Positions 30,998-39,470 of a stretch of 64,000 nucleotides of DNA are shown here, in pieces. Location: positions 5,976,151 to 6,040,150 of the forward strand of contig NZ_JAPNJW010000002.1 of assembly GCF_026626745.1 (NCBI RefSeq), given 5' to 3'. This DNA comes from Nannocystis sp. RBIL2. GTDB lineage: Bacteria; Myxococcota_A; Polyangia; Nannocystales; Nannocystaceae. The first letter of the stretch is position 1; each line of letters starts with the position of its first letter. The position numbers and the translations under genes were made by a program. The notes under the pieces are model-generated. The model did no database searches, had not been told where the DNA came from, and saw only the letters and a program-made list of their open reading frames with translations.

Positions 30998-33061
30998 GTG
31001 GCGGAAGACGACGCGACGCGCGACAGCCTCTGCGGATTCCCACCGGTCACGCTCGCCGACTGGCGCGAGCTGGCCACGCGCGAGCTCAAAGGCGCGCCCG
31101 TCCAAAAGCTGGTCCACCGCACCCCCGAGGGCATAGGGCTGGCGCCGCTGGTGACCGCGGAGGACGTCGGCCCCGCGGTGCCGCGCGCGCCGCTGCTGGC
31201 CCGCTCCCGCCGCGGCTGGGCGATCGCCCAGGAGTACCGCCAGCGGCGTCCCGTCGACGCCGGGGCGGCGGCGGTCGAGGACCTGTCCCACGGGACAGAA
31301 GCGGCGTGGTTCGTGCTCGACGAGCTGGTGGCGGCCGGGGTGGCCGCGGACGGCGGCGAAGGGCGGGCGCGGGCCGGGGTGGTCGTCGGTGACGCGGCCG
31401 ACGTCGCGGCGCTGCTCGCCGGGATCGACCTGGCGGGCGCCGAGGTGGTGATCGACGCCGGCGTGCGGGCGCTGCCGGCGGCGGCGGCCCTGGCGGCCGA
31501 GGCCCAGCGGCGCGGAGTCGCGCCCGGGCAGCTGCGCGGGGCGGTCGCCGGCGACCCGCTGGCGCTGTTGCTCGCGGTCGGCGAGATCGGCTGGTCGATC
31601 GAACATGTCTATCAGGACATGGCCGAACTGACAGGCTGGGCGCGCGCGACGGCGCCGGGCCTGCGCACCGCGCTGGTCGACGCGACCGCGTGGCACGAGG
31701 CCGGCGCGAGCGCGGCCGACGAGATCGCAGGGGCGCTGGCGGCCGCGCTCGAGCATTTTAAACAACTCGTGGCTGCGGGCGTGACGGTCGAGGCGGCCGC
31801 CGAGGCGCTGCTGTTCGTGCTGGCGGTCGGACGCGACCTGCCGCTCGAGCTGGCCAAGCTGCGGGCGGCGCGGAGCCTGTGGGCCCGGGTCGCGGCGGCC
31901 TGCGGCGTCGGTCCCGAAGGACAGGTGATGCGGCTGCACGCGCGGGCGTCGCGGCGCGAGCAGAGCAACCTCGACCCGTGGGTCAACCTGATCCGCGCGA
32001 CCTCGGAGGGCGTGACCGCGGCGCTCGGCGGCGCCGACTCGGTGGCCCTGCCGGCCCTCGACGAGGAGCTCGGCGAGCCGTCGGCCCTCGGGCGCCGGCT
32101 GGCCCGCAACACGCAATTGCTGCTGCGCGACGAGTCGCACCTCGGCGCGGTGCAGGACCCGGCCGGCGGGAGCTACACGATCGAGCGGATCACCGATGCG
32201 CTGGCCCGGGCGGCGTGGGAGCGGCTGCAGGCGATCGAGCGCGAGGGCGGGCTGCTGGCGTCGCTGCGCGCGGGCGCCGTGCAGGGGGGCGTCGCCGCGG
32301 TCGCGCAGGCGCAGGCGCAGGCGGCTGCGACGCTGCGGCTGCCGATCGTCGGCGCGAGCCGCTACGCAGCGCGGCCGATGGGGCCGCGGCTCGGGGCGCA
32401 GGTCGAGAAGGATGTGACTCCCGGCGACGCGGCGGTTTCCAGCGAGGGCGCGGGTGACTCGGCGGCGCGGGAGACAGATGTCCAAAAGGTCCTGTCGCAA
32501 GCGCCATGGCCGAATGTACATGCCCTAAAGAGCATGTCCGAAGTGCAAGGTGCGATGAGTGGTGGGCTCGGCGGGTTTCGGCGGCCGGGGCCGGGCGAGC
32601 GGGTGACGCCGCTGGACCGCGGGCGGCTGGCGGCCCCGTTCGAGGCGCTGCGGGCCCGCGGGGCGGCGCTCGGCTCGCCGAAGGTCGCGCTGGTGGCGTT
32701 CGGCACCGCGAGCGAGGTGCGGCCGCGGGTCGAGTACGCGCGGGCGTACTTCCCGGTCGGCGGCTTCGAGGTGATCGAGGTCGAGGCGACGGAGGAGCTG
32801 CAGGTGGCGGCGGCGCGGTTCGCCAACAGCGGGGCCAAGGTCGCGGTGATCTGCGGGGCCGACGCTCGCTACGCGACGGCCGTGCCGGAGCTGGTGCCGG
32901 GGCTGCGGGCCGCGGGGGCGCGGGTGATCGTCCTGGCCGGCCGGCCCAAGGATCTGTGGGAGGCGCTCGCGGCCGCGGGCGTCGATGTCTTCATCGCCGC
33001 GGGGGCCGACGCCCTGGCGGCGCTCGGCGCGGTGCAGGAGCGCCTGGAGGTGCTCGCGTGA
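30998..33061 (+). CDS. mutA: Methylmalonyl-CoA mutase small (beta) subunit
   Basis: A 687-residue non-catalytic subunit of B12-dependent methylmalonyl-CoA mutase, which interconverts methylmalonyl-CoA and succinyl-CoA. It has the family's TIM-barrel (SNLDPWVNLIRATSEGVTAALGGADSV, ARNTQLLLRDESHLG, DPAGGSYTIERIT) and a C-terminal Rossmann-like region lacking the DxHxxG cobalamin motif, as expected for this subunit. Palindromic repeats are read in frame at 31283-31298, 31605-31620 and in the inter-domain linker at 32478-32545. The GTG start is weakly placed. Its stop overlaps the large-subunit start as GTGA. Confidence 0.92.
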   Translation: MAEDDATRDSLCGFPPVTLADWRELATRELKGAPVQKLVHRTPEGIGLAPLVTAEDVGPAVPRAPLLARSRRGWAIAQEYRQRRPVDAGAAAVEDLSHGTEAAWFVLDELVAAGVAADGGEGRARAGVVVGDAADVAALLAGIDLAGAEVVIDAGVRALPAAAALAAEAQRRGVAPGQLRGAVAGDPLALLLAVGEIGWSIEHVYQDMAELTGWARATAPGLRTALVDATAWHEAGASAADEIAGALAAALEHFKQLVAAGVTVEAAAEALLFVLAVGRDLPLELAKLRAARSLWARVAAACGVGPEGQVMRLHARASRREQSNLDPWVNLIRATSEGVTAALGGADSVALPALDEELGEPSALGRRLARNTQLLLRDESHLGAVQDPAGGSYTIERITDALARAAWERLQAIEREGGLLASLRAGAVQGGVAAVAQAQAQAAATLRLPIVGASRYAARPMGPRLGAQVEKDVTPGDAAVSSEGAGDSAARETDVQKVLSQAPWPNVHALKSMSEVQGAMSGGLGGFRRPGPGERVTPLDRGRLAAPFEALRARGAALGSPKVALVAFGTASEVRPRVEYARAYFPVGGFEVIEVEATEELQVAAARFANSGAKVAVICGADARYATAVPELVPGLRAAGARVIVLAGRPKDLWEALAAAGVDVFIAAGADALAALGAVQERLEVLA
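31283..31298. repeat. Dispersed palindrome in mutA (CTGTCC-CACG-GGACAG)
   Basis: A perfect copy in frame, read within EDLSHGTEA near the N-terminus of the small subunit. Confidence 0.75.
31605..31620. repeat. Dispersed palindrome in mutA (ATGTCT-ATCA-GGACAT)
   Basis: A copy with one arm mismatch, read in frame as part of HVYQDMAE. Confidence 0.65.
32478..32545. repeat. Palindrome cluster in the mutA inter-domain linker
   Basis: Several degenerate copies, including ATGCCC-TAAA-GAGCAT near 32520, encode the linker region between the barrel and the Rossmann-like domain, where length is tolerated. Confidence 0.65.
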
Positions 33062-35223
33062 CGACGACACGGCCGATCCCCGACTTCTCCCAGCTCGGCT
33101 ACGACGAGCTGCCCCAGCTGACTCTTCCGACAGGTTCCGAAGGACAGGCGTGGACGACGCCCGAGGGCATCGCGGTGCCGCCGGTCTACGAGCCCGCGGC
33201 GCTGCAGGCGATCGAGCCGGGCTGCCTGGGCACGCTGCCGGGGCTGCCGCCGTTCACGCGCGGGCCGTACGCGACGATGTACACCCAGCGGCCGTGGACG
33301 ATCCGCCAGTACGCCGGGTTCTCGACGGCCGAGGAGAGCAACGCGTTTTATCGGCGCAACCTGGCGGCCGGGCAGAAGGGGCTGTCGATCGCGTTCGACC
33401 TGGCGACCCACCGCGGCTACGACTCCGACCACCCGCGCGTGCTCGGCGACGTCGGCATGGCCGGGGTGGCGATCGACTCGATCCTCGACATGCGGGTGCT
33501 GTTCGCCGGCATCCCGCTCGACCAGATGTCGGTGTCGATGACGATGAACGGGGCGGTGCTGCCGATCCTCGCGCTCTACGTCGTCGCCGCCGAGGAGCAA
33601 GGAGTGCGGCCGGAGCAGCTCAGCGGGACCATCCAGAACGACATTTTAAAAGAGTTCATGGTCCGCAACACGTACATCTATCCGCCCGAGCCGTCGATGC
33701 GGATCGTGGCGGACATCTTCGCCTACACGGCGAAGCACATGCCGCGCTTCAACAGCATCAGCATCTCCGGCTATCACATGCAGGAGGCGGGGGCGACCGC
33801 CGACCTCGAGCTGGCCTACACGCTGGCCGACGGGCTCGAGTACGTGCGCACGGGGGTGCGCGCGGGGCTCGACGTCGACGCGTTCGCGCCGCGGCTGTCG
33901 TTCTTCTTCGGCATCGGCATGAACCTGGCGATGGAGGTGGCCAAGCTGCGGGCGGCGCGGCTCTTGTGGGCCAAGATCGTGCGCGGCTTCGGGGCCAAGA
34001 GCGACAAGAGCCTGGCCCTGCGCACGCACTGCCAGACGTCGGGGTGGAGCCTGGCGGCCCAGGACCCGTACAACAACGTCGCGCGCACGTGCGTCGAGGC
34101 GCTGGCGGCGGTGCTCGGCGGGACGCAGTCGCTGCACACCAACAGCTTCGACGAGGCCCTGGCGCTGCCGACCGACTTCTCGGCGCGGATCGCCCGCAAC
34201 ACCCAGATCTACCTGCAAGAAGAGGCCGGGGTGTGCCGCACGATCGACGCGCTCGGCGGCAGCTACTACATCGAGTCGCTGACGCACGAGCTGGCCCAAA
34301 AGGCATGGTCGTTGATTCAGGAGGTCGAGGGGCTCGGCGGGATGGCGCAGGCGATCGTGCAAGGCCTGCCGAAGCTGCGCATCGAGGAGGCGGCGGCGCG
34401 GACGCAGGGGCGCATCGACAGCGGGACGCAGGCGGTGATCGGGGTCAATCGCCAGCGGCTCGAGCAAGAGGAGCCGCTCGAGGTGCTGGTGGTCGACAAC
34501 TCGGCGGTGCGCGCGGCCCAGCTGGCGCGGCTCGAGGAGCTGAAGCGCGGGCGCGACGAGGCGGCCACGCAAGCGGCGCTGGCGGCCCTGACCCGCTGCG
34601 CCGGCGACGGCCAGGGCAACCTGCTGGCGCTCGCCATCGACGCGATGCGGGCGAAGGCGACGGTCGGCGAGGTGAGCGCGGCGCTCGAGCAAGTGTGGGG
34701 CCGCCATCAGGCGGTGACGCGGACGATCCGCGGGGTCTATAGTGCGGCGGTGGACGACGACCGCAGCGTCGCGCGCGTGCAGGCGAGGGCCGAGGCGTTC
34801 GCCCGCGCGGAGGGCCGCCGGCCGCGCCTGCTGGTGGCGAAGATGGGCCAGGACGGCCACGACCGCGGCGCCAAGGTGATCGCCACCGCGTTCGCCGACA
34901 TGGGCTTCGATGTCGACATCGGGCCGCTGTTCCAGACGCCGGCCGAGACGGCGATGCAGGCGGTCGAGAACGACGTCCACGTGGTCGGGGTGTCGTCGCT
35001 GGCGGCCGGTCACCTGACGCTGGTGCCGCAGCTGCGCGCCGAGCTCGAGCGGCTCGGCCGCGACGACATGATGGTCGTGGTCGGCGGCGTGATCCCGCCG
35101 CAGGACGTCGCCACGCTAGAGTCGATGGGCGTGGCCGCGGTGTTCGGCCCGGGCACGGTGCTGACGCGCGCGGCCGAGGCGATCATCGACGAGCTGGCGC
35201 GCCGCCTCGGACACGCGGACTGA
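33058..35223 (+). CDS. mutB: Methylmalonyl-CoA mutase large (alpha) subunit
   Basis: A 721-residue catalytic subunit. Substrate-binding blocks TMYTQRPWTIRQYAGFSTAEESN, the radical-enzyme barrel (HCQTSGWSL, NNVARTCVEALAAVLGGTQSLHTNSFDEALALPT) and the C-terminal cobalamin domain with GQDGHDRGAK (lower axial ligand His at 601) and VVVGGVIPPQD are all intact. It works with the small subunit in propionyl-CoA metabolism. The GTG start overlaps the mutA stop by four bases, so both are translated together. No epimerase or MeaB-type chaperone gene lies adjacent. Confidence 0.98.
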   Translation: MTTTRPIPDFSQLGYDELPQLTLPTGSEGQAWTTPEGIAVPPVYEPAALQAIEPGCLGTLPGLPPFTRGPYATMYTQRPWTIRQYAGFSTAEESNAFYRRNLAAGQKGLSIAFDLATHRGYDSDHPRVLGDVGMAGVAIDSILDMRVLFAGIPLDQMSVSMTMNGAVLPILALYVVAAEEQGVRPEQLSGTIQNDILKEFMVRNTYIYPPEPSMRIVADIFAYTAKHMPRFNSISISGYHMQEAGATADLELAYTLADGLEYVRTGVRAGLDVDAFAPRLSFFFGIGMNLAMEVAKLRAARLLWAKIVRGFGAKSDKSLALRTHCQTSGWSLAAQDPYNNVARTCVEALAAVLGGTQSLHTNSFDEALALPTDFSARIARNTQIYLQEEAGVCRTIDALGGSYYIESLTHELAQKAWSLIQEVEGLGGMAQAIVQGLPKLRIEEAAARTQGRIDSGTQAVIGVNRQRLEQEEPLEVLVVDNSAVRAAQLARLEELKRGRDEAATQAALAALTRCAGDGQGNLLALAIDAMRAKATVGEVSAALEQVWGRHQAVTRTIRGVYSAAVDDDRSVARVQARAEAFARAEGRRPRLLVAKMGQDGHDRGAKVIATAFADMGFDVDIGPLFQTPAETAMQAVENDVHVVGVSSLAAGHLTLVPQLRAELERLGRDDMMVVVGGVIPPQDVATLESMGVAAVFGPGTVLTRAAEAIIDELARRLGHAD

Positions 35224-35298
35224 AGCTTCTGCGGAGCGAGCGCCGCGCTCGCTCCGCGGCCGGGGGACCGGCGTCCTTCGAGGTCGCGATCTCGGGAC

Positions 35299-35314
35299 AT
35301 GTCCTCGGGGACAT
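35299..35314. repeat. Dispersed palindrome (ATGTCC-TCGG-GGACAT)
   Basis: A perfect copy in the gap between mutB and the Hsp70-like gene. Confidence 0.8.
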
Positions 35315-35364
35315 GTTGTGCGGGTGTTGACAGGGCTGGCGGGGGTTGCAAGAGTGCGCCGCGC

Positions 35365-37245
35365 ATGAGCACGGCGATCGGGATCGATCTGGGGACGACG
35401 CGCTGCACCGTGGGGATCTTCGAGCACGGTCGCGCGTCGGCGCTGCTGCAGGGCAAGGGCGTGATGGTGCTGCCTGCGGCGGTGGCGATCGACGGCGAGG
35501 GCGCGGTGGTGGTGGGGGACCGGGCGCGGCGGATGGCGCTGCTGCGGCCGGACGGCAGCCAGCTGTACGTGCACCGGCTGCTCGGGCGCCGCTTCGAGGC
35601 GGTGACGCCGGGGGTGTGGCAGCCGCAGACGCTGGTGCGGGCCGAGCACGGGGACGCGTCGGTCAAGCTGGGCGAGCACGCGATCTTGCCGCAGGCGCTG
35701 GTGGCCGCGCAGGTCGCAGAGGTGCGGGCGGTCGCGGAGGAGCAGCTCGGCGAGCCGGTGCTGCACGCGGTGGTGACGGTGCCGGTCTACTTCGGCGACG
35801 CGCAGCGGCGGGCGCTGCTGCACGCGTGCCGGCTCGGCGGGCTCGAGGTGAGGCGGCTGGTCCACTCGACCACCGCGGCGGCGCTGCTCTACCAGGCCGA
35901 AAGGACAGGTGTCGACGACGAGGTGATCGTGCTCGTCGACGCCGGCGCGGGCGGGGTGAGCTGCGCGGTGGTGGAGATCAAGGAGCGCGAGATCTCGGTG
36001 CTGGCCCAGCGGGGGCTGGCGATGGGCGGCGAGGACATCGACGGGCGGATCGCCGAGTGGCTGCTGAGCGAGCGCGGCGAGGAGGGCGGCGACGCCGAGC
36101 TGGTGCGCTCGCGGATCCGCGACGCCGCCGAGAAGGCCAAGGTCGCGCTGTCGGAGCGCAAGGACGTCGAGGTCCACCTGCCGTTCCTCAGCGCCGACGA
36201 GGCGGGCCCGAAGCACCTGGCGGCCAAGTTGACGCAGGCGCGGCTCGAGAAGCTGGCCGGCGACGTGGTTCAGCGGATCGCGGGGCTCGTGGGTCGCGTG
36301 TTCGAGGAGTCGGGGGTGGCCCTCGAGCGCGTCGGCGACATCATGCTGCTCGGCGGGACCTGCCGGATCCCCGCGCTCCACGAGAAGGTCGAGGCGATCT
36401 TTAAAAAGATTCCGTCGAGCAAGCTGGACACGGTCGACACCGTCGCGCGCGGGGCGGCGATCCTCGCCGGGCTGCTGGCGTCGCGGCACCCGGAGGTGCG
36501 GGTCCACGAGGCGCTGGTGCATCCGCTGGTGGTGCGGCTGTCGGGCGGCGAGGTGCAGACGCTGTTGACTGCGCGCGCGGCGGTGCCGGCCGAGACTGCG
36601 GTGGTGCTGCACACGCCGGGCGACGGGCGGGCCTCCGCGGAGGCGCGGTTGTTTCAGGGCGACCGGGGGGCCGAGGAAGATGACCTTTTGGCCAGCTTCG
36701 TGGTGACGGGCCGGCCCGAGGTCGAGGTCAAGCTGCGGGTCGACGACAACCAGGTGCTCGAGCTGTCGGTGCGCGAGCTGCTGCGCGGCAAGGAGGCGCG
36801 GCTGATCGTGCGCGAGCGCGGGGGGATCGCCGAGGAGCAGCTGACTGCGATGGTCGAGGCGGCGCGCGAGCGCGAGGCCGCGGCGCGGCTCGAACGCGAG
36901 GCGCACGAGCGGCGCACGCGGCTCGAGGGCATGGTCCAGCGCTGCGAGCGGATCCTCGGCGAGCAGGAGAAGCTGGCGCCCGAGGTGCGCGCGACGGTGG
37001 AGGGCGGCCTGCGCGACGCGCGGGCGGTGCTGGCCGGCGGCGACCCGGAGCTGGTGCGCACTGCGATCGACGGGCTGGCCGCGCTGCTGCAGCCGCTCGG
37101 CGGCGAGTGGGCGGCCATCGCCGCGCCGCCGCCCCCGCGCGCCCGCCTGCAGCCGGTCGTGGCGCCGCCGCCGAAGCGGGTGACGGCCGACGCCGCCAAC
37201 GCGCTGGAAGAGGCGGGCGAGGCCGTCGAGGACGACGACGATTGA
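35365..37245 (+). CDS. Hsp70 family protein (DnaK-like, divergent)
   Basis: A 626-residue Hsp70-type protein. Phosphate-1 motif IDLGTTRCTVGIF starts at residue 6, phosphate-2 reads DAGAGGVSCAVVE instead of DLGGGTFDVS, and the adenosine motif is LLGGTCRIPALHEKV. A beta-sandwich-like region with VKLRVDDNQVLELSVRE and a helical lid follow; the tail ends EDDDD rather than EEVD. No DnaJ or GrpE gene is adjacent and the length and motif drift suggest a specialised paralogue rather than the housekeeping DnaK. The start ATG at 35365 gives the canonical N-terminus. FKK at about 346-348 uses the rare TTTAAAAAG codons. Confidence 0.9.
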   Translation: MSTAIGIDLGTTRCTVGIFEHGRASALLQGKGVMVLPAAVAIDGEGAVVVGDRARRMALLRPDGSQLYVHRLLGRRFEAVTPGVWQPQTLVRAEHGDASVKLGEHAILPQALVAAQVAEVRAVAEEQLGEPVLHAVVTVPVYFGDAQRRALLHACRLGGLEVRRLVHSTTAAALLYQAERTGVDDEVIVLVDAGAGGVSCAVVEIKEREISVLAQRGLAMGGEDIDGRIAEWLLSERGEEGGDAELVRSRIRDAAEKAKVALSERKDVEVHLPFLSADEAGPKHLAAKLTQARLEKLAGDVVQRIAGLVGRVFEESGVALERVGDIMLLGGTCRIPALHEKVEAIFKKIPSSKLDTVDTVARGAAILAGLLASRHPEVRVHEALVHPLVVRLSGGEVQTLLTARAAVPAETAVVLHTPGDGRASAEARLFQGDRGAEEDDLLASFVVTGRPEVEVKLRVDDNQVLELSVRELLRGKEARLIVRERGGIAEEQLTAMVEAAREREAAARLEREAHERRTRLEGMVQRCERILGEQEKLAPEVRATVEGGLRDARAVLAGGDPELVRTAIDGLAALLQPLGGEWAAIAAPPPPRARLQPVVAPPPKRVTADAANALEEAGEAVEDDDD

Positions 37246-37257
37246 AGCTGGCTCGAG

Positions 37258-37346
37258 GGACATGCCCATGAGGGCATGTTCATCCGGGCATGTGCTTCAA
37301 GGCATGTCGCCGCGCCCGTCCTGCGCGGCCTGTCCTCGGGGACAGG
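37258..37346. repeat. Palindrome cluster between convergent genes
   Basis: Includes ATGCCC-ATGA-GGGCAT at 37262-37277 and CTGTCC-TCGG-GGACAG at 37330-37345. The first has both arms changed T to C and A to G, which preserves the dyad. Confidence 0.8.
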
Positions 37347-37349
37347 GGC

Positions 37350-38051
37350 TCAGGGCTGGCGGGCGACGAAGGCGAGGGCGCCGCTGCGCATGCGCCGGCC
37401 CTGGTCGAGGGTGAAGATCTGGCGCGGGCCCTGGCGGCACGAGCACATCAGGTTTTGGTGCGAGGTGTCGTGCTCGAGGCCGAAGAGGTGGCCGAGCTCG
37501 TGGACGAAGGTGGTGGCGGGGGCGTCGTTGCTGACGATGAGGTACTCGCGGTTGCGCATCTTGCCGAGCAGGCCGCGGTAGCGCCAGTGGAGGCCGCGGA
37601 CGCTGCGGTCGGCGCGGCGCGACCCGCCGAGCTCGAGGTTGCCGACGAGGAAGACGTGGACGGTGCCGTCGGGGGCGGCGAACTTGGCGAGGTGCCGGCG
37701 ATCGCGGCGGTGACGGACCGCGGCGAAGCCCTCGGGCAGGAGCTCGACGCGGGCGACGTAGACCTCGATGCCGGAGGCGCGCAGGGCCTCGTTGGCGCGC
37801 CATACGGCGCGGTTGAGGCGGCGCAGGTCGAACACGACCTTGTCCGCGCCGGTGGCGACGTGGACCGTCAGCGGCAGCCGCACGAGCCGGGCGCCGGCGC
37901 GCGACTGAGGCTGCGTCTCGCCGCGGATGTCGGGGACGACGTGCCTGTCGGCGGCGAGCGCCGGCGTGACCGCCAGCGCAGTGACGAACAGGACCGCCAG
38001 CGCTGCGAGGCGCGGTCCGACGAGTCGACCGAGACGCGAGGCCAGTATCAC
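37350..38051 (-). CDS. Secreted metzincin-like metalloprotease
   Basis: A 233-residue protein with a signal peptide (LAALAVLFVTALAVTPALA). The zinc motif FVHELGHLFGLEHD matches HExxHxxGxxH of metzincins, and NLMC about 10 residues later can supply the Met-turn. The mature part is small, about 200 residues. Substrate unknown. The GTG at 38051 is chosen because it gives a complete signal peptide; codons upstream are antisense-like. The gene converges on the Hsp70-like gene with a palindrome cluster between. Confidence 0.88.
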   Translation of the reverse strand: MILASRLGRLVGPRLAALAVLFVTALAVTPALAADRHVVPDIRGETQPQSRAGARLVRLPLTVHVATGADKVVFDLRRLNRAVWRANEALRASGIEVYVARVELLPEGFAAVRHRRDRRHLAKFAAPDGTVHVFLVGNLELGGSRRADRSVRGLHWRYRGLLGKMRNREYLIVSNDAPATTFVHELGHLFGLEHDTSHQNLMCSCRQGPRQIFTLDQGRRMRSGALAFVARQP

Positions 38052-38367
38052 CCGAGATCGACAGTACCCGAATCGCAGCAGAAAAAAACTGCGCGGTGCG
38101 CACCGAGGGGTGCGAAGCACATCGCACGGGTGATCGCGAGCGTGCAGCGAACGGAGACGCGGGACTCCATGCGATCGCGGGCGACCGCGGACCGCCCTCG
38201 GACCCGGACCGGTCGGGCTGCTCTCGACAGGGGCCCGGGCGCCGCGGGCCCTCGACGAGCCGCGGTGCGCCTTGCGGGGCTGCAACTCGCGGTGAGCCGG
38301 CGAAGGGGCGTCGCGCACGCGGTGCGGCCTGCAGGCGCGCGCCCTTGCTGCTATCTTGCAGCGGAAG
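38052..38367. other. Intergenic stretch between divergent genes
   Basis: About 315 bases with no supported gene. It includes an A-rich run near 38081-38090 and the inverted repeat GGGCCCGGGCGCCGCGGGCCC-like segment near 38224. Promoters for the metzincin gene and the following protein are expected here. Confidence 0.45.
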
Positions 38368-39159
38368 ATGCTGCAGTTCGGAGAGCGGGCCGCGAAGGCC
38401 CCGGAGTTCGTCCCCGACCCCGAGACCCGCACCTGGCTGGCGCGCAGCCTCGCCGCAGTGGTCGCCCACCTGGGTCCACCGGCGCGCAAGCAGCAGTGGG
38501 TGTCCGACTCGCCGCTGAAGAAGGCTGCGCCGCGCGACCTCGACGCGCTGTTCGAGCTGGTGTGCGTCGCCCAGGAGCACATCGGCCAGGGCGACGTCGA
38601 GATCACGCTGGCGCCGCCGGGGGCAGGCTCCGCGGCAGTACCGCCGGGCTTCAAGGTGCTCGGCGATCCGTCCGGACACTTGCTTCACACGTTCGCGCGC
38701 GGGTCCGAACTCGCGCTGGTGGTGATGCCGCAGGTGTTCCGCGCGCCGTCGCTGCTGCTCGGCAACCTGGCCCGCGAACTGGGACGGATCGGTTTGTGGA
38801 TACAACCGTCGCCGTCGCCGGCACTCGCGGAGATCGACGGCGAGGCCGCGGCCGAGCTGGCGGCGATCTCCCTCGGCCTCGGGGTGTGGGTGGCCAACGG
38901 CGCCTACATGTTCGAGAACGCCTGCTGCGGCGGCGGCTGCGGGGTCGACCTGCGGAACATGCGAGCCGGCCTGTCCCTGCCGGAGGCCAGCTACGCGCTG
39001 GCCCTCGACGCCCACCGCAAGGGTCTGTCCCGCCGCGCGGCCGCCAAGCAGCTCGAGACGACGCAGGAGACCGCCTTTAAAAAGTGCTTCGAGGCGTGCG
39101 CGAGCGACGTGATCGCCGCGCTGCCGCCGGCCCGCGAGCGGCCGGCGCTGCGCTCCTGA
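38368..39159 (+). CDS. Conserved-looking protein of unknown function
   Basis: A 263-residue protein, no family recognised. It is mostly helical, with VAHLGPPARKQQW, a central LLLGNLARELGRIGLW that loosely recalls a protease helix but lacks a HExxH motif, and a Cys-rich NACCGGGCG near residue 190. The C-terminus resembles a helix-turn-helix (LSRRAAAKQLETTQETAFKK). The ATG at 38368 follows GCGGAAG; a TTG at 38356 is an alternative. A palindrome begins 13 bases after the stop codon. Confidence 0.65.
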   Translation: MLQFGERAAKAPEFVPDPETRTWLARSLAAVVAHLGPPARKQQWVSDSPLKKAAPRDLDALFELVCVAQEHIGQGDVEITLAPPGAGSAAVPPGFKVLGDPSGHLLHTFARGSELALVVMPQVFRAPSLLLGNLARELGRIGLWIQPSPSPALAEIDGEAAAELAAISLGLGVWVANGAYMFENACCGGGCGVDLRNMRAGLSLPEASYALALDAHRKGLSRRAAAKQLETTQETAFKKCFEACASDVIAALPPARERPALRS

Positions 39160-39459
39160 TGCTCCCGGGACATGCCCTAAAGGGCATGTCCTTTCAGTCA
39201 TGAGGCTTGACCGGTGGCGCCCGCGTTGCAGGCGCCCCGCGTCGTGGGCGCGTTCGTGAGGCGTTCCCCACGCGGGACGGCGGCGGCCGCAGCGAGCGAG
39301 GGCGCCGCGAGGCTGTGGTCGTGAGAGGTGGGCTGGTGGGTGCTCCGAGGCGAAGGAGGAGATCGCCCGGGGAGCCGACGCTCCTCTCGCGGCGTCGGGG
39401 GGTCGACGTCGGTCCCGCGTGGTCGGCCGAGAGAGCTCGTATGTCCCTCTGGACAGGTC
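39160..39459. other. Intergenic stretch with palindromes
   Basis: About 300 bases between convergent genes. ATGCCC-TAAA-GGGCAT lies at 39172-39187 and ATGTCC-CTCT-GGACAG at 39441-39456. Nothing else is recognised in the GC-rich remainder. Confidence 0.55.
39172..39187. repeat. Dispersed palindrome, C/G variant arms
   Basis: ATGCCC-TAAA-GGGCAT, with both arms changed from the TGTCC/GGACA form so that pairing is kept. Confidence 0.8.
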
Positions 39460-39470
39460 CTACGGGACAG
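39441..39470. repeat. Dispersed palindromes at a gene end
   Basis: ATGTCC-CTCT-GGACAG at 39441-39456 and a second, overlapping degenerate copy to 39470 that contains the stop codon of the convergent glycosyltransferase gene. Confidence 0.75.
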